Origin: a bacterium HR28
GTDB lineage: Bacteria > Chloroflexota > Chloroflexia > Thermomicrobiales > Thermomicrobiaceae
Reading direction: 5' to 3'
NCBI GenBank assembly: GCA_002898255.1
Contig: BEIE01000003.1
Span: 186,001-250,000, forward strand
DNA: 64,000 nucleotides
The position numbers and the translations under genes are program-made. This document shows positions 44,569 through 53,198 of the stretch, in pieces; position 1 is the first letter of the stretch, and every line of letters begins with the position of its first letter. The notes beneath the pieces were generated by a model that did no database searches, had not been told where the DNA came from, and saw only the letters and a program-made list of their open reading frames with translations.

Positions 44569-44838
44569 TTATCCGCGGAGCCCGAGTCGTTGGATGAGTG
44601 CTTGGTACCGTTGGGCATCGGTCCGCTTCAGATAACGCAGCAGCCTTCGCCGCTGCCCGACAAGCTTCATCAGACCACGGCGCGAATGGTAGTCGTGCTT
44701 ATGCTCGCGCAGGTGCTCTGTGAGAATGTTGATGCGTTCCGTCAGAAGGGCCACCTGGACCTCTGTAGATCCGGTGTCCTGTTCGTGCTGGCGGAACTGC
44801 TCGATGATCGCGGCTTTCTGCGCCTTATACAACGCCAT
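44569..44838 (-). CDS. rpsO: 30S ribosomal protein S15
   Basis: 89 aa from ATG 44838, the normal S15 length; the track adds 14 residues. Motifs [51 protein letters not shown] are diagnostic. Binds 16S rRNA in the platform of the small subunit. First gene of the rpsO-pnp unit. Confidence 0.97.
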   Translation of the reverse strand: MALYKAQKAAIIEQFRQHEQDTGSTEVQVALLTERINILTEHLREHKHDYHSRRGLMKLVGQRRRLLRYLKRTDAQRYQALIQRLGLRG

Positions 44839-44897
44839 CGCTTCGCGAATCCCCCGATCGCTGTGCGCTCCCTGCGCCACACATCCACAACACCAGC

Positions 44898-44906
44898 AGT
44901 ATAGCA
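44898..44906 (-). promoter_or_regulatory. Extended -10 promoter of rpsO-pnp
   Basis: Minus strand TGC-TATACT (44906-44898) with no convincing -35. Predicted start near 44891 leaves about 53 nt before rpsO. Confidence 0.5.
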
Positions 44907-44925
44907 GAGAGAACGTACCGGTGCC

Positions 44926-44964
44926 GCAAAAAGAGCGCTCCGGGAAAATCCCCGGAGCGCTCTT
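44926..44964 (-). terminator. Rho-independent terminator of ilvBNC
   Basis: A 14-bp perfect stem AAGAGCGCTCCGGG/CCCGGAGCGCTCTT closes a 6-nt loop, beginning 14 nt after the ilvC stop. On the minus strand it runs into TTTTTG, a proper T tract. It also separates the ilv operon from the rpsO promoter. Confidence 0.9.
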
Positions 44965-44978
44965 GAACCCCTCCTGCG

Positions 44979-45986
44979 TCAGGATGGGATCTGGCGTTGC
45001 TTGAGCCAGGGCATCATGGCGCGGAGACGCTCGCCGACCTCCTCAATCGGATGCTGGAGGTGTTCCTGGCGGAGTCGGTAGAAGTTCGGCCGGCCGGCCT
45101 CATTTTCCGCGATCCACTGTTGTGCGAAACGACCTGTCTGGATGTCCTGAAGGATCTGGTGCATGGTTTCCCGGACGTGGTCGTCGATAATCTTCGGACC
45201 ACTCACGTAGTCGCCGTACTCGGCGGTATCACTCACGGAGTAGCGCATGAACTTGAGACCGCCTTCGTAGATCAGGTCGACGATCAGCTTGAGTTCGTTC
45301 AGCACTTCGAAATAGGCGATCTCAGGCTGATAACCGGCCTCGACCAGCGTCTCGAAACCGGCCTGGATGAGATGGCTCACACCCCCGCAGAGCACGGCTT
45401 GTTCGCCAAAGAGGTCGGTCTCGGTTTCCTCCTTGAATGTTGTCTCAATCACCCCAGCCTTCGTGCAGCCGAGTCCCTTGGCGTAGGCCAACGCGATCTG
45501 TTTGGCTTGGCCACTCGCGTCCTGATGCACCGCCAAGAGTGCCGGGACACCGATCCCCTGGACGTAGAGATCACGCAAGATGTGCCCTGGACTCTTGGGC
45601 GCTACCATGGCTACGTCGATATCAGCCGGGGGCACGATGCGCCCATAGTGGATGTTGAAGCCGTGGGCGAACATGAGGAGCTTACCTGGCCGGAGCTCAG
45701 GAGCTACGCTCTCCTCGTACACGCCTTTCTGGACGTGGTCAGGCATGAGCATGGAGATGATGTCCGCGCGGGCTGCTGCTTCACGCGGTGTCAAGACTTC
45801 AAAGCCGTCGGCTTGGGCTCGTTCCCGGCTGCGGCTGCCCTCGTGTAGACCCACAACGACCTGCACACCGCTATCACGAAGGTTCTGGGCATGGGCATGC
45901 CCCTGGCTCCCGTAGCCGAGAATCGCCACCGTTTTGCCGGCCAGGAACTGCAGATCGGCATCTTTATCGTAATAGATCGTCGCCAT
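44979..45986 (-). CDS. ilvC: Ketol-acid reductoisomerase, class I
   Basis: Isomerises and reduces acetolactate to dihydroxyisovalerate in valine/isoleucine/leucine synthesis, 335 aa. NAD(P)-binding [20 protein letters not shown], cofactor loop [13 protein letters not shown] (Ser/Arg residues suggest NADPH). Also [44 protein letters not shown], and catalytic [16 protein letters not shown]. Last gene of ilvBNC, 45 nt after ilvN. Confidence 0.97.
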   Translation of the reverse strand: MATIYYDKDADLQFLAGKTVAILGYGSQGHAHAQNLRDSGVQVVVGLHEGSRSRERAQADGFEVLTPREAAARADIISMLMPDHVQKGVYEESVAPELRPGKLLMFAHGFNIHYGRIVPPADIDVAMVAPKSPGHILRDLYVQGIGVPALLAVHQDASGQAKQIALAYAKGLGCTKAGVIETTFKEETETDLFGEQAVLCGGVSHLIQAGFETLVEAGYQPEIAYFEVLNELKLIVDLIYEGGLKFMRYSVSDTAEYGDYVSGPKIIDDHVRETMHQILQDIQTGRFAQQWIAENEAGRPNFYRLRQEHLQHPIEEVGERLRAMMPWLKQRQIPS

Positions 45987-46031
45987 CGGTTGTCATACCC
46001 TCCGTTCGAATCAGTTCTCCGTACACGCGTT

Positions 46032-46559
46032 TCATGCTACAACGGGCTGCGGAACCGTCGCAACTACTCGCGTACCGCGTGCCATCGCAATGACGCCGGA
46101 GCGTGCCAGTTCCTTGATTCCGTAGGAGCGGACCATCGTGATCAAGGAATCGATCTTGTCTGGCGGCCCCGTCACCTCGATGATGAGCGAATCTGGGGTT
46201 GCATCGACGATGCGTGCCTGATAGACATCGGTGACCAACCGCATGATGTCACTACGATTCCGATCAGTTGCGGTCACCTTGATGAGCGCAAGCTCCCGCT
46301 GGATGAGGTTCTCGTCAGTCACATCCGTGATCTTGATGACCTCAAGAATTTTGTACAACTGCTTGACAAGTTGTTCGATCTTCCGATCGTCACCCTGCGC
46401 GACGAGTGTGATGCGCGAGAGCCCGGGTGTTTCCGAATGACCAACCGCGATCGAATCGATGTTAAAACCGCGCTGGCGGAAGAGACTGACGATCCGATTC
46501 ATCACTCCTGGCTTGTCTTCGACCAGCACGACGAGTGTATGACTTCGCACGCTCACCAT
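46032..46559 (-). CDS. ilvN: Acetolactate synthase small (regulatory) subunit
   Basis: 175 aa. N-terminal ACT domain (HTLVVLVEDKPGVMNRIVSLFRQRGFNIDSIAVGHSE) and C-terminal IlvN-type domain (EVTGPPDKIDSLITMVRSYGIKELARSG). Activates IlvB and confers valine feedback in the known family. Its start overlaps the ilvB stop by 7 nt, so the subunits are coupled in translation. Confidence 0.96.
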   Translation of the reverse strand: MVSVRSHTLVVLVEDKPGVMNRIVSLFRQRGFNIDSIAVGHSETPGLSRITLVAQGDDRKIEQLVKQLYKILEVIKITDVTDENLIQRELALIKVTATDRNRSDIMRLVTDVYQARIVDATPDSLIIEVTGPPDKIDSLITMVRSYGIKELARSGVIAMARGTRVVATVPQPVVA

Positions 46560-48289
46560 TCCCCCTCAACCTGGTACTCGTCAATCATGTCCCGGAACGT
46601 TCCACCGGACGGGATCATCGGGAACACGTTCTCTTCCTGATTCACAACGAACTCGATGAGTGCGGGTCCGCGGAAAGAACGGGCCCACAGGATGGCCTCG
46701 TCGACCTCGCCCGGACGTGTGACCCGCCGTGCTGCCATCCGGTAGGCCTGACCCAGCAGGACATAGTCCGGGCTCGAGATCGGCGTCTCCGAATAGTTTC
46801 GGTTGTGGAAGAGCTGCTGCCACTGCCGGACCATGCCGAGGTAGCCATTGTTGATGATCGCCACTTTGACGTTGAGTTGTTCGTCGACGATCGTCGCGAA
46901 CTCGTTCAAGGTCATTTGCACACCACCGTCGCCGACGACCGCCCACACCTCGGCCTCGGGGCGCCCGATCGCAGCTCCCATCGCGGAGGGGACGCCGAAG
47001 CCCATGGCACCCAGGCCGCCGGAACTGATCCACTGCTTCGGGATGTCGCACTTGTACAGCTGGGCCGTCCACATTTGATGCTGGCCCACATCGGTCGTGA
47101 CGATCGCTTTCCCCTCCGTGAGCGCGTGGAGCCGCGCGATGACGTACTGCGGCTGGAGGATGCCATTCGGTCCGGATGGCTCGGTGCGGATTGGCCGGTA
47201 CCAGCTTCGGATCAGGCTCAGCCAGTCGTCATGCTCCAGCGGTTCAAGTTCTTCGAGCAGGAGGCGCAGCGCTTCGCGTGCATCGCCGACAACCGGCACT
47301 TCTGTCTTGAGCACCTTGCCGATCTCTGCCGGATCGATGTCGATGTGGATGATCTTCGCATTGGGCGCGAACTCGCTCGGTCGGCCTGTCACTCGATCGT
47401 CGAAGCGCATCCCGATCCCAATGATCAGGTCTGCCTCGTGGATGGCGCGATTTGCGTGGGCATGCCCATGCATTCCGACCATTCCGAGGCACAGCGGGTG
47501 AGAAGCTGGAAAGCCACTAATGCCCAGGAGCGTCAGGCCGACCGGAATTTGCGTGCGTTCGGCAAAGCGCACGAGCTCCTCTGTCGCTCCGCTTATGAGG
47601 ATGCCGTGACCAGCCAAGATGAGGGGACGCTTGGCTTGGCGAATAAGTTCGGCCGCGCGTCGGATTTGCCGTCGGTGCGGCACGATAGTGGGGCGATAGC
47701 CAGGGAGATGAAGTTCCTGGCGTGGGGCAAGGTAACCCTTAGCGAGCTGGACGTCTTTGGGGATGTCGATGAGTACAGGTCCCGGGCGACCAGAGCGAGC
47801 AAGGTAGAAAGCCTTCTGAATTGCAGGGCCGATCTCCTCCACGCTGCGGATCACCATGTTGTATTTGGTGATCGGCAATGTGATACCGGTGATGTCAGTT
47901 TCCTGGAAGGCGTCCATTCCAATCACGCTTTGCGGGACCTGGCCGGTAATGGCGACGATGGGGATCGAGTCCATCATGGCATTGGCGATCCCCGTGACCA
48001 GATTGGTCGCCCCAGGGCCAGAGGTGGCCATGCAAACTCCCACCTTACCGGTCGCACGCGCATAACCGTCCGCGGCGAACGCAGCGGACTGCTCGTGTCG
48101 AACCAGGACGTGGTGGATCGGATAGTGCGGTAACGCGTCATACACTGGGAGAATTGCACCGCCGGGATAGCCAAAAATGACCTCCACCCCTTCACGCACC
48201 AGGGCCTGTAAAACGAGGTGCGCTCCCAGCTGTGGTTCGCGCTGCGGTTCCTCACTGACTTGCTGTCGCTCACGTGTCTCAATTGCCAT
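46553..48289 (-). CDS. ilvB: Acetolactate synthase large (catalytic) subunit
   Basis: Thiamine-diphosphate enzyme making acetolactate or acetohydroxybutyrate, 578 aa. Seen: FGYPGGAILPVYDAL, HEQSAAFAADGYARATGKVGVC (catalytic Glu), TSGPGATNLVTGIANAMMDSIP, FQETDITGI, FAD-region GMRFDDRVTG, and ThDP motif VVGDGGVQM...INNGYLGMVRQWQ. ATG 48289 has AGGGAGGT upstream. Controlled by the attenuator leader described separately. The 532-aa plus frame opposite is a shadow. Confidence 0.97.
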   Translation of the reverse strand: MAIETRERQQVSEEPQREPQLGAHLVLQALVREGVEVIFGYPGGAILPVYDALPHYPIHHVLVRHEQSAAFAADGYARATGKVGVCMATSGPGATNLVTGIANAMMDSIPIVAITGQVPQSVIGMDAFQETDITGITLPITKYNMVIRSVEEIGPAIQKAFYLARSGRPGPVLIDIPKDVQLAKGYLAPRQELHLPGYRPTIVPHRRQIRRAAELIRQAKRPLILAGHGILISGATEELVRFAERTQIPVGLTLLGISGFPASHPLCLGMVGMHGHAHANRAIHEADLIIGIGMRFDDRVTGRPSEFAPNAKIIHIDIDPAEIGKVLKTEVPVVGDAREALRLLLEELEPLEHDDWLSLIRSWYRPIRTEPSGPNGILQPQYVIARLHALTEGKAIVTTDVGQHQMWTAQLYKCDIPKQWISSGGLGAMGFGVPSAMGAAIGRPEAEVWAVVGDGGVQMTLNEFATIVDEQLNVKVAIINNGYLGMVRQWQQLFHNRNYSETPISSPDYVLLGQAYRMAARRVTRPGEVDEAILWARSFRGPALIEFVVNQEENVFPMIPSGGTFRDMIDEYQVEGEW

Positions 48290-48322
48290 TCCGCCTGACC
48301 TCCCTTCATGACCCCTGGATAT

Positions 48323-48354
48323 ATCGCGAGCCTCCCGCTGGGGAGGCTCGCGAT
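48323..48354 (-). terminator. Attenuator hairpin (3:4) of the ilvBNC leader
   Basis: Perfect 14-bp stem ATCGCGAGCCTCCC/GGGAGGCTCGCGAT with a 4-nt loop, 33 nt before ilvB. It is followed by ATATCC, not a long T-run, so it may rely on other termination factors. Its first arm on the minus strand contains AGCCTCCC, which can pair instead with GGGAGGCT at 48402-48395 in the end of the leader ORF (antiterminator). Confidence 0.75.
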
Positions 48355-48391
48355 GCGCTTCGTCTTTGTTCAGTGTCTTGGTCCGCGCTCG

Positions 48392-48449
48392 CTCAGCCTC
48401 CCGCCAGCGGCAGGCCCGTAAGGATGAGAATTACTACTACGAGGCTGAG
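48392..48449 (-). promoter_or_regulatory. 1:2 pause hairpin of the ilv attenuator
   Basis: CTCAGCCTC (48449-48441, minus) and GAGGCTGAG (48400-48392) are exact complements flanking the Leu/Val/Ile codon run. A ribosome stalled on those codons would cover the first arm, freeing the second for antiterminator pairing with 48348-48341. A second CTCAGCCT copy occurs 20 nt upstream. Confidence 0.75.
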
Positions 48450-48545
48450 GAAGCACGTCCAGGCTGAGGTGGCGGGCACACCCTCAGAACCAGCTAGTCG
48501 CTGGTCGCTTTCTCTCAAACCTTGTGGCCGCCGCCTCGTTTCCAT
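48393..48545 (-). CDS. ilv operon leader peptide (50 aa, branched-chain amino acid rich)
   Basis: ATG 48545 with GGTGGAG 5 nt upstream opens a 50-codon frame ending at TGA 48395-48393. Near its end it reads LSLVVVILILTGLPLAGG, a run of Leu, Val and Ile codons (CTC GTA GTA GTA ATT CTC ATC CTT) typical of ilv leader peptides. The stop codon lies inside the segment that can form either the 1:2 or the 2:3 hairpin. Too short for the ORF track. Longer than enterobacterial ilv leaders (about 32 aa); the upstream half may be dispensable. Confidence 0.8.
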   Translation of the reverse strand: METRRRPQGLRESDQRLAGSEGVPATSAWTCFLSLVVVILILTGLPLAGG

Positions 48546-48581
48546 GGAACTCCACCCGGGACTGCTCTTTGTCCCTATCGC

Positions 48582-48610
48582 AGCCTACCAGAGGAGTCGC
48601 CTCGTGTCAA
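48582..48610 (-). promoter_or_regulatory. Sigma70-type promoter of the ilvBNC operon
   Basis: Minus strand TTGACA (48610-48605), 17-nt spacer, TAGGCT (48587-48582). Predicted start near 48575, 30 nt before the leader-peptide ATG. Confidence 0.75.
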
Positions 48611-48893
48611 GCGTTGAGTGGGCTGAAAGATGAACAAGACATGGATTTCCCCAACAACCGGCAGAGACAACAAGTGCGTTCCGGGGGAGCGAGGATCACG
48701 GGAACCTCCTCGGTTACCGTTGAGCGAACTGTCTCTGATAAAGGATAAATGGTGAGCTGAAACTGTCCGCTTGTGCGCTGGACTTGCGTTCAGATGCACG
48801 GAGTCTTAGCATTCAGTGCTATGAAAAGGCACTTTCTCGCCGCTCTGATGCGGCGGATTGGCGCCAGACCACACTGGTGTCACCCCAAAGCGG
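48611..48893. other. Region between ilv promoter and hypothetical gene, no gene seen
   Basis: Frames here are short and unconvincing. No RNA or repeat was recognised. Confidence 0.35.
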
Positions 48894-49478
48894 TTAGAGC
48901 ATCCGTCCTGGTTGACGACGGGCGGCTTGCCGAAACGTTTCCACGTCTTTGCGAGCAAGACGGGCGATCTCCCGAGTCAATTCCTCGATGCGATCCAAAA
49001 CACTGGCAAGGTACTCATCGGGAGTGCCTGCTTCCACACCAGCGGTCGGATCCAAAGGATCTCGCCAAATTGCGACGGAACCCGTTTCGCTGTCGACGCG
49101 GAGGAGAGGGGCGAACGCGCTCGCATGCTCTTTGCGGTCGAGCCACCAAAGCCAGCCGACCCGAGGACGCAAATGTTCCTCGACCAAGTCGAGGACTGCG
49201 CTCTCCGCTTGAACTGCGACAAACCGAGCGCGCAGGTTACGCCAGGTGACTCGTTCCGCGGGGAGAGGCTGCGGGAGGAGCAGATTGAAGCCATGCAAGG
49301 CTGCAGTGAGCGTCTTCAGTGCCTGGTCAATGACTGCGCAGGTCGCTGACTCGGCGAGCGAAGGCCGGTGTGTTCGCAGTGCATCGACGACGAGCGTCAG
49401 TTGATCGCGGGCGCCCGCCAAGCGTAAGGCAATTTGCGTCTCATTCGGCAGCTTGAGAATGGCCGGATCGTCTGTCAC
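48894..49478 (-). CDS. Hypothetical protein, helical
   Basis: 194 aa from GTG 49478, with GGAG about 9 nt upstream. No family recognised. The first 65 residues and the last 50 look helical (DQLTLVVDALRTHRPSLAES; DEYLASVLDRIEELTREIARLARKDVETFRQAARR). The centre has aromatic VGWLWWLDRKEH and a beta-like LLRVDSETGSVAIWRDP. No signal or membrane helix. Composition and length support a real cytoplasmic protein. Isolated gene. Confidence 0.65.
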   Translation of the reverse strand: MTDDPAILKLPNETQIALRLAGARDQLTLVVDALRTHRPSLAESATCAVIDQALKTLTAALHGFNLLLPQPLPAERVTWRNLRARFVAVQAESAVLDLVEEHLRPRVGWLWWLDRKEHASAFAPLLRVDSETGSVAIWRDPLDPTAGVEAGTPDEYLASVLDRIEELTREIARLARKDVETFRQAARRQPGRML

Positions 49479-49932
49479 GAATCTCAGCTCCTACTCACAC
49501 ATGCTCAGTATGTCCGAGAGCCGTGCGGGATACAAGAGATTCTGACCGTACCCTATCATCGAGGTTCTGCCTGCACCGGGTACGTGACGCGCGATCCAGC
49601 CTGCGCCAGATGGAAACGTCCTTCACTCATCCAGATGGTCAAACGAGAGGAGGTTCTGGATGCGCACGAAAGTGCCGTGAAATCCAGTGATCCCTCTTCA
49701 CGCTGTTGTGTTTCTGGCGCTGTAGAGAGATGGATCGGTGCATGACGGAAGCGCCTGTTCCCTTGGCTGCGTACAGGCGCTTCTTCCGAGAGCAATTCGA
49801 TCTCGTTCCAATACCAGAATGTCAACACTCTTGACGAGGCGGAACAACTTGCCTACGATGAAAGTGCTGCGGGTCAGGTCGACGAATGACGGTTAGCAGT
49901 GCCCGAGTTTATTGGGCAGTGAGGGTGGAGCT
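49479..49932. other. Divergent intergenic region upstream of the response regulator
   Basis: About 450 nt. ATG 49660 with GAGGAGG 6 nt upstream opens a 6-codon frame (MRTKVP, stop). A strong hairpin follows at 49748-49783. No longer gene is supported; the 103-aa plus frame 49434-49745 lacks protein character. Confidence 0.45.
49748..49783. terminator. Hairpin upstream of the two-component genes
   Basis: Perfect 11-bp stem GAAGCGCCTGT/ACAGGCGCTTC with a 14-nt loop. With a 2-nt bulge it can lengthen through CGG/CCG. It lies 150 nt before the response-regulator ATG. It could terminate or attenuate a short leader transcript. Confidence 0.45.
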
Positions 49933-50631
49933 ATGGGTAAGCGGCTCGTACTCGTCGTCGACGACGACCCGTCGATCCAACGACTCCTGCGCGCAGCGCT
50001 TACCTTGCGAGGGTACAGCGTTGTGGTCGCAGGAACCGCGAAAGGCGCGCTCGAGGCGCTGGATCGGCATGAACCCGATCTTGTGCTTTTGGACATTATC
50101 CTCCCGGACCGCAGCGGATTTGAGGTCCTTCAGGATATCCGCGCGCGAAGCACGATTCCAATCATCTTGATCAGTGCACGGGTCGCCCCGGAAGACCGTG
50201 TCTTGGGACTGGAACTAGGGGCCGACGATTATGTGACGAAGCCGTTTCACCTCGACGAACTTCTGGCCCGGATCGCTGCGGTTCTTCGTAGGGCATGCCG
50301 CAACACACCACAGCAGACGGTTCTTCACTATGATCACGTGACGATCGATCTCCAGAATCGGCGCGTCTACGTCGATGGCCAGGAAGTTCGCCTCAGTCGA
50401 ACGGAGTGGGCACTCCTCGAGCAGCTCGCGCGGAATCCCGGCCGTGTCATGCGGCATGCTGAGCTCCTCAGCCACGTGTGGGGACCGGAGTTCGTGCGCG
50501 AGACGTACTATCTGCGTACGTGGGTCAGTCGCCTGCGTTCGAAGCTCCGAGACGAGGAGCCACATCGAGTCATCGTGACCCGACCCGGACTTGGATATCA
50601 GCTGGCCGAACCCCCAGCAGTATCCGCTTGA
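49933..50631 (+). CDS. OmpR/PhoB-family response regulator
   Basis: 232 aa from ATG 49933 (GGTGGAG upstream; track start is seven codons early). Receiver domain with acidic pocket VVDDDPS, phosphoacceptor Asp in LVLLDIILPDRSG, and switch Lys in DDYVTKPFH. C-terminal winged helix has LSRTEWALLEQLARNPGRVMRHAELLSHVWG and TYYLRTWVSRLRSKL. Paired with the downstream histidine kinase. Confidence 0.95.
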   Translation: MGKRLVLVVDDDPSIQRLLRAALTLRGYSVVVAGTAKGALEALDRHEPDLVLLDIILPDRSGFEVLQDIRARSTIPIILISARVAPEDRVLGLELGADDYVTKPFHLDELLARIAAVLRRACRNTPQQTVLHYDHVTIDLQNRRVYVDGQEVRLSRTEWALLEQLARNPGRVMRHAELLSHVWGPEFVRETYYLRTWVSRLRSKLRDEEPHRVIVTRPGLGYQLAEPPAVSA

Positions 50632-50737
50632 GGCCCGCAGGCGTTGTGCCGGGACAGCCCACATGCGGGACCGTCTCGGTACGCCGTCCCTCTTCACGAT
50701 AAAAGAGCGATGGCCGCATACCAGGTGGGGGTACGGG

Positions 50738-51868
50738 ATGGGAGGAAGTCGCCGAGATCATCAAGAGTGGCGCCTTCTCCGGCAAATTGTTGTTCAACTG
50801 CCAGAGGCGGTCGTGGTGGCGGTTCGGGAACCGGAATCGGTCATCCTTGTAAACCGGCAGGTTTCTCAGTTGCTCGGGTGGAACGTTGTACCGCCGCTTT
50901 CGCTGCGACGCTTTGTGACAGCAAACACACGCCGGACACTCGACGGACGGCCGCTCTCACTCGAGGAGATCCCGCTTGTCCGTGCGCTCCGATACGGCGA
51001 GGTCATTCGCCAGCGTGAGATCCTGCTCGAGCGTTCTGATGGTCGCTCGGTGACGTGTCTCGTGAATGCGGCCCCGCTGTTCCTGAACCGCCGCAAACAG
51101 TTCGGTGCTATCGCGGTTTTTCAGGACATCACCAGCCGTGCAAGCGAGCAGCGTCTGCGCGAGGAACTCTTTACCTTTGTCTCGCATGAACTGCGTACTC
51201 CCTTGACGGTCGTCGAAGGGATTGCTCAGCTTCTCGTGACTAATTGGGAAGAGCTGAGTGTCGAGGAACGCGCGACACTGCTACGAGATCTCCTGACTGC
51301 CACTCGTTCCTTGCGGGACATGCTCGAGCGCATGCTCCAACTGGCGGAACTGCAGAAGGCAGGTACACAGCAGATGAGAATTTCCACTCTGGTTACCGAT
51401 CTTGTGTCCGCAGTGCTACGGGAACTGGCCGACGAGCTTGCGCCGTTTCGAGTGGAGGTTCAGGTCCCTCCTGATTTGACGGTCGATATCGTCCCCTTGC
51501 ACGTGGTGCAAGCCTTGCGGAGCGTCATCCACAACGCTGCCAAATACAGCCCTCCCGGGGAGCGGATCGAGATCGGGGCGTATCGGGAAGGTGCAGAGGT
51601 TCGTATCCAGATCCGGGATTATGGGCCAGGCGTCGAGCCCGAACTCTATTCGCGTCTCTTCCAGCCGTTCCAACGTGGACGTTCTCACGGGAAACCCGGA
51701 CTCGGTCTTGGCCTCTACCAGGCCAAGTTGCTTGTCGAAGCCAACGGGGGTCGCATCTGGCACGAAGCACCAGGAGGGCAAGGCGCTGTATTCGTCTTGG
51801 CGTTCCCCGAGCGATCAAGCAGCACAACCGACCAGAGTGACGCCCCGATCCCGCACCACGTCGGATGA
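50738..51868 (+). CDS. PAS-domain sensor histidine kinase, soluble
   Basis: 376 aa from ATG 50738 (GGTGGGGG upstream); ATG 50663 is an alternative. PAS-like domain about 15-125 (VILVNRQVSQLLGW, GAIAVFQDITSR). HisKA H-box FVSHELRTPLTVVEG; HATPase with N-box HNAAKYSPP, G1 DYGPGV and G2 GLGLGLYQAKLL. No transmembrane helix, so it senses an intracellular cue. Probable partner of the regulator 107 nt upstream. Its 3' end overlaps a small convergent gene. Confidence 0.92.
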   Translation: MGGSRRDHQEWRLLRQIVVQLPEAVVVAVREPESVILVNRQVSQLLGWNVVPPLSLRRFVTANTRRTLDGRPLSLEEIPLVRALRYGEVIRQREILLERSDGRSVTCLVNAAPLFLNRRKQFGAIAVFQDITSRASEQRLREELFTFVSHELRTPLTVVEGIAQLLVTNWEELSVEERATLLRDLLTATRSLRDMLERMLQLAELQKAGTQQMRISTLVTDLVSAVLRELADELAPFRVEVQVPPDLTVDIVPLHVVQALRSVIHNAAKYSPPGERIEIGAYREGAEVRIQIRDYGPGVEPELYSRLFQPFQRGRSHGKPGLGLGLYQAKLLVEANGGRIWHEAPGGQGAVFVLAFPERSSSTTDQSDAPIPHHVG

Positions 51869-52087
51869 GAGTCGCTGGAGGAGGCGGTGACGTAGCTCGG
51901 ACAGGGCATCCGACGCGCACCGGCCACAACCAGTGAGAAACACATACCCCTGTGTTGTTGCCACCAGACCGACTGCGACCCACTGGCTGGGAGCAGGTTG
52001 CGTGACGTAGTATCGGAGCGTCCACGGACCAACAACGTCCTCGCGCCACTCCTCAGTGCGCTGGTGCGATTGCAACCGGGTTTCCAT
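51815..52087 (-). CDS. Small uncharacterised protein, convergent with the histidine kinase
   Basis: 90 aa. ATG 52087 has GGGAGGGAG 6 nt upstream, one of the best ribosome binding sites nearby, which argues that it is real. The product looks like a small beta/alpha domain (WTLRYYVTQPAPSQWVAVGLVATTQGYVFLTGCGRCASDAL) ending in a charged helix. No family recognised. Its last 54 nt run antisense to the kinase 3' end. Confidence 0.6.
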   Translation of the reverse strand: METRLQSHQRTEEWREDVVGPWTLRYYVTQPAPSQWVAVGLVATTQGYVFLTGCGRCASDALSELRHRLLQRLSSDVVRDRGVTLVGCAA

Positions 52088-52292
52088 TGGACACTCCCTC
52101 CCGCGGGGAATCTCCCGCTGCTTCTAGAGTAGTCCGTTGGGCGGCTTCTCGTGTTACAGCATCGTGACAGAAGATGAGCAGTCGGTTGCCAAGGAATCGG
52201 TGCAGTGTGCACAGTCGCAAGCGGCGCGTTGCGGGAGGAGACGCGAGGGCTCATACTTGGGCCTAAGGACGAGAGGAAGGTGGCTTGAGGCC

Positions 52293-53198
52293 GTGGTTGC
52301 CCGTGCGCGAGTTCGTGAGACTACGCTCCTTGTCGGGGCTGCAACCGATCCTGGTCCCGTTCGAGAGCAGAACGAAGATGCGGTCCTCGTGGTCGACCCG
52401 ACCAGTCCGGAGGCGCAAGAGAACGGTGTTCTCTTAGCTGTCGCCGATGGGATGGGGGGCTATCGCGGAGGAGAAGTTGCTGCGCAGATGGCCGTGGAAA
52501 CGCTCCGTGAGCACTTCTTTGCGTCACCAGTTCCGCCCACGGAGGTCGCGAAACGGCTCGAGGAGGCGTTTCGTTTGGCGAACGAGCGGATCTTCCGCGA
52601 ATGGGAGCCACACGGTGAGACCAACTTGATGGGGACAACCTTGGTCGCGGCAGTGATCCGCGGCGAGAACCTGACCGTGGCAAATGTCGGTGACAGTCGT
52701 GCCTATCTAATTCGTGCTCGTCGCCCAACGCAGATTACTCGCGACCATTCGTTGGTCGCTGAACAGGTGGAAGCGGGCCTGTTGACACAAGAAGAGGCGC
52801 GGGGGAGTGCCTATCGGAACGTCATTACGCGTGCGCTTGGTTATCGACCGAAAGTGGACGTCGATGTCTTCGAGCTCCGTTTGATGAGTGACGACCGCAT
52901 TGTCCTCACGTCGGATGGTGTTCACGATGTCCTGAGTGACGAGGAACTCGCAGCAATCGCGCTGTCTGCGGAACCAGAGCGGGCAGCGCGGATGTTGGTC
53001 GAGCGCGCGCTCGAACAGGGCAGTCAGGACAACGCCTCCGCCATTGTTGCGTGGCTCAAGCCGGCGACGACCACAGTCGAGGCGGAGGCGGAACGTCACG
53101 AGGCTGGCAATCGTTGGATTGTCGCATTGATCGTCATTGGCTTACTCGTGTTCATTGCAATCGTCGGGGTGATCCTGAGCCTGGGTTACGGTGGATGA
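52293..53198 (+). CDS. PP2C-family Ser/Thr protein phosphatase, membrane-anchored
   Basis: 301 aa from GTG 52293 (AAGGTGG upstream); the track's extra 52 residues are unlike the family. Motifs: TDPGPVREQNEDA, VADGMGGYRGG, GTTLVAAVI, NVGDSRAYLI, LTSDGVHDVLSD and SQDNASAIV, with the metal-binding aspartates present. One C-terminal transmembrane helix (WIVALIVIGLLVFIAIVGVIL) places the catalytic domain in the cytoplasm. Could oppose a PknB-type kinase acting with FhaA/FhaB. Overlaps the next gene by ATGA. Confidence 0.94.
   Translation: MVARARVRETTLLVGAATDPGPVREQNEDAVLVVDPTSPEAQENGVLLAVADGMGGYRGGEVAAQMAVETLREHFFASPVPPTEVAKRLEEAFRLANERIFREWEPHGETNLMGTTLVAAVIRGENLTVANVGDSRAYLIRARRPTQITRDHSLVAEQVEAGLLTQEEARGSAYRNVITRALGYRPKVDVDVFELRLMSDDRIVLTSDGVHDVLSDEELAAIALSAEPERAARMLVERALEQGSQDNASAIVAWLKPATTTVEAEAERHEAGNRWIVALIVIGLLVFIAIVGVILSLGYGG

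Noticed and set aside
46535-48133. 532-aa plus-strand ORF
   Set aside because: Antisense shadow of ilvB.
48290-48620. T-box leader for ilvB
   Set aside because: The antiterminator core TGGNACCGCG is absent on the minus strand; the leader-peptide attenuator explains the region better.
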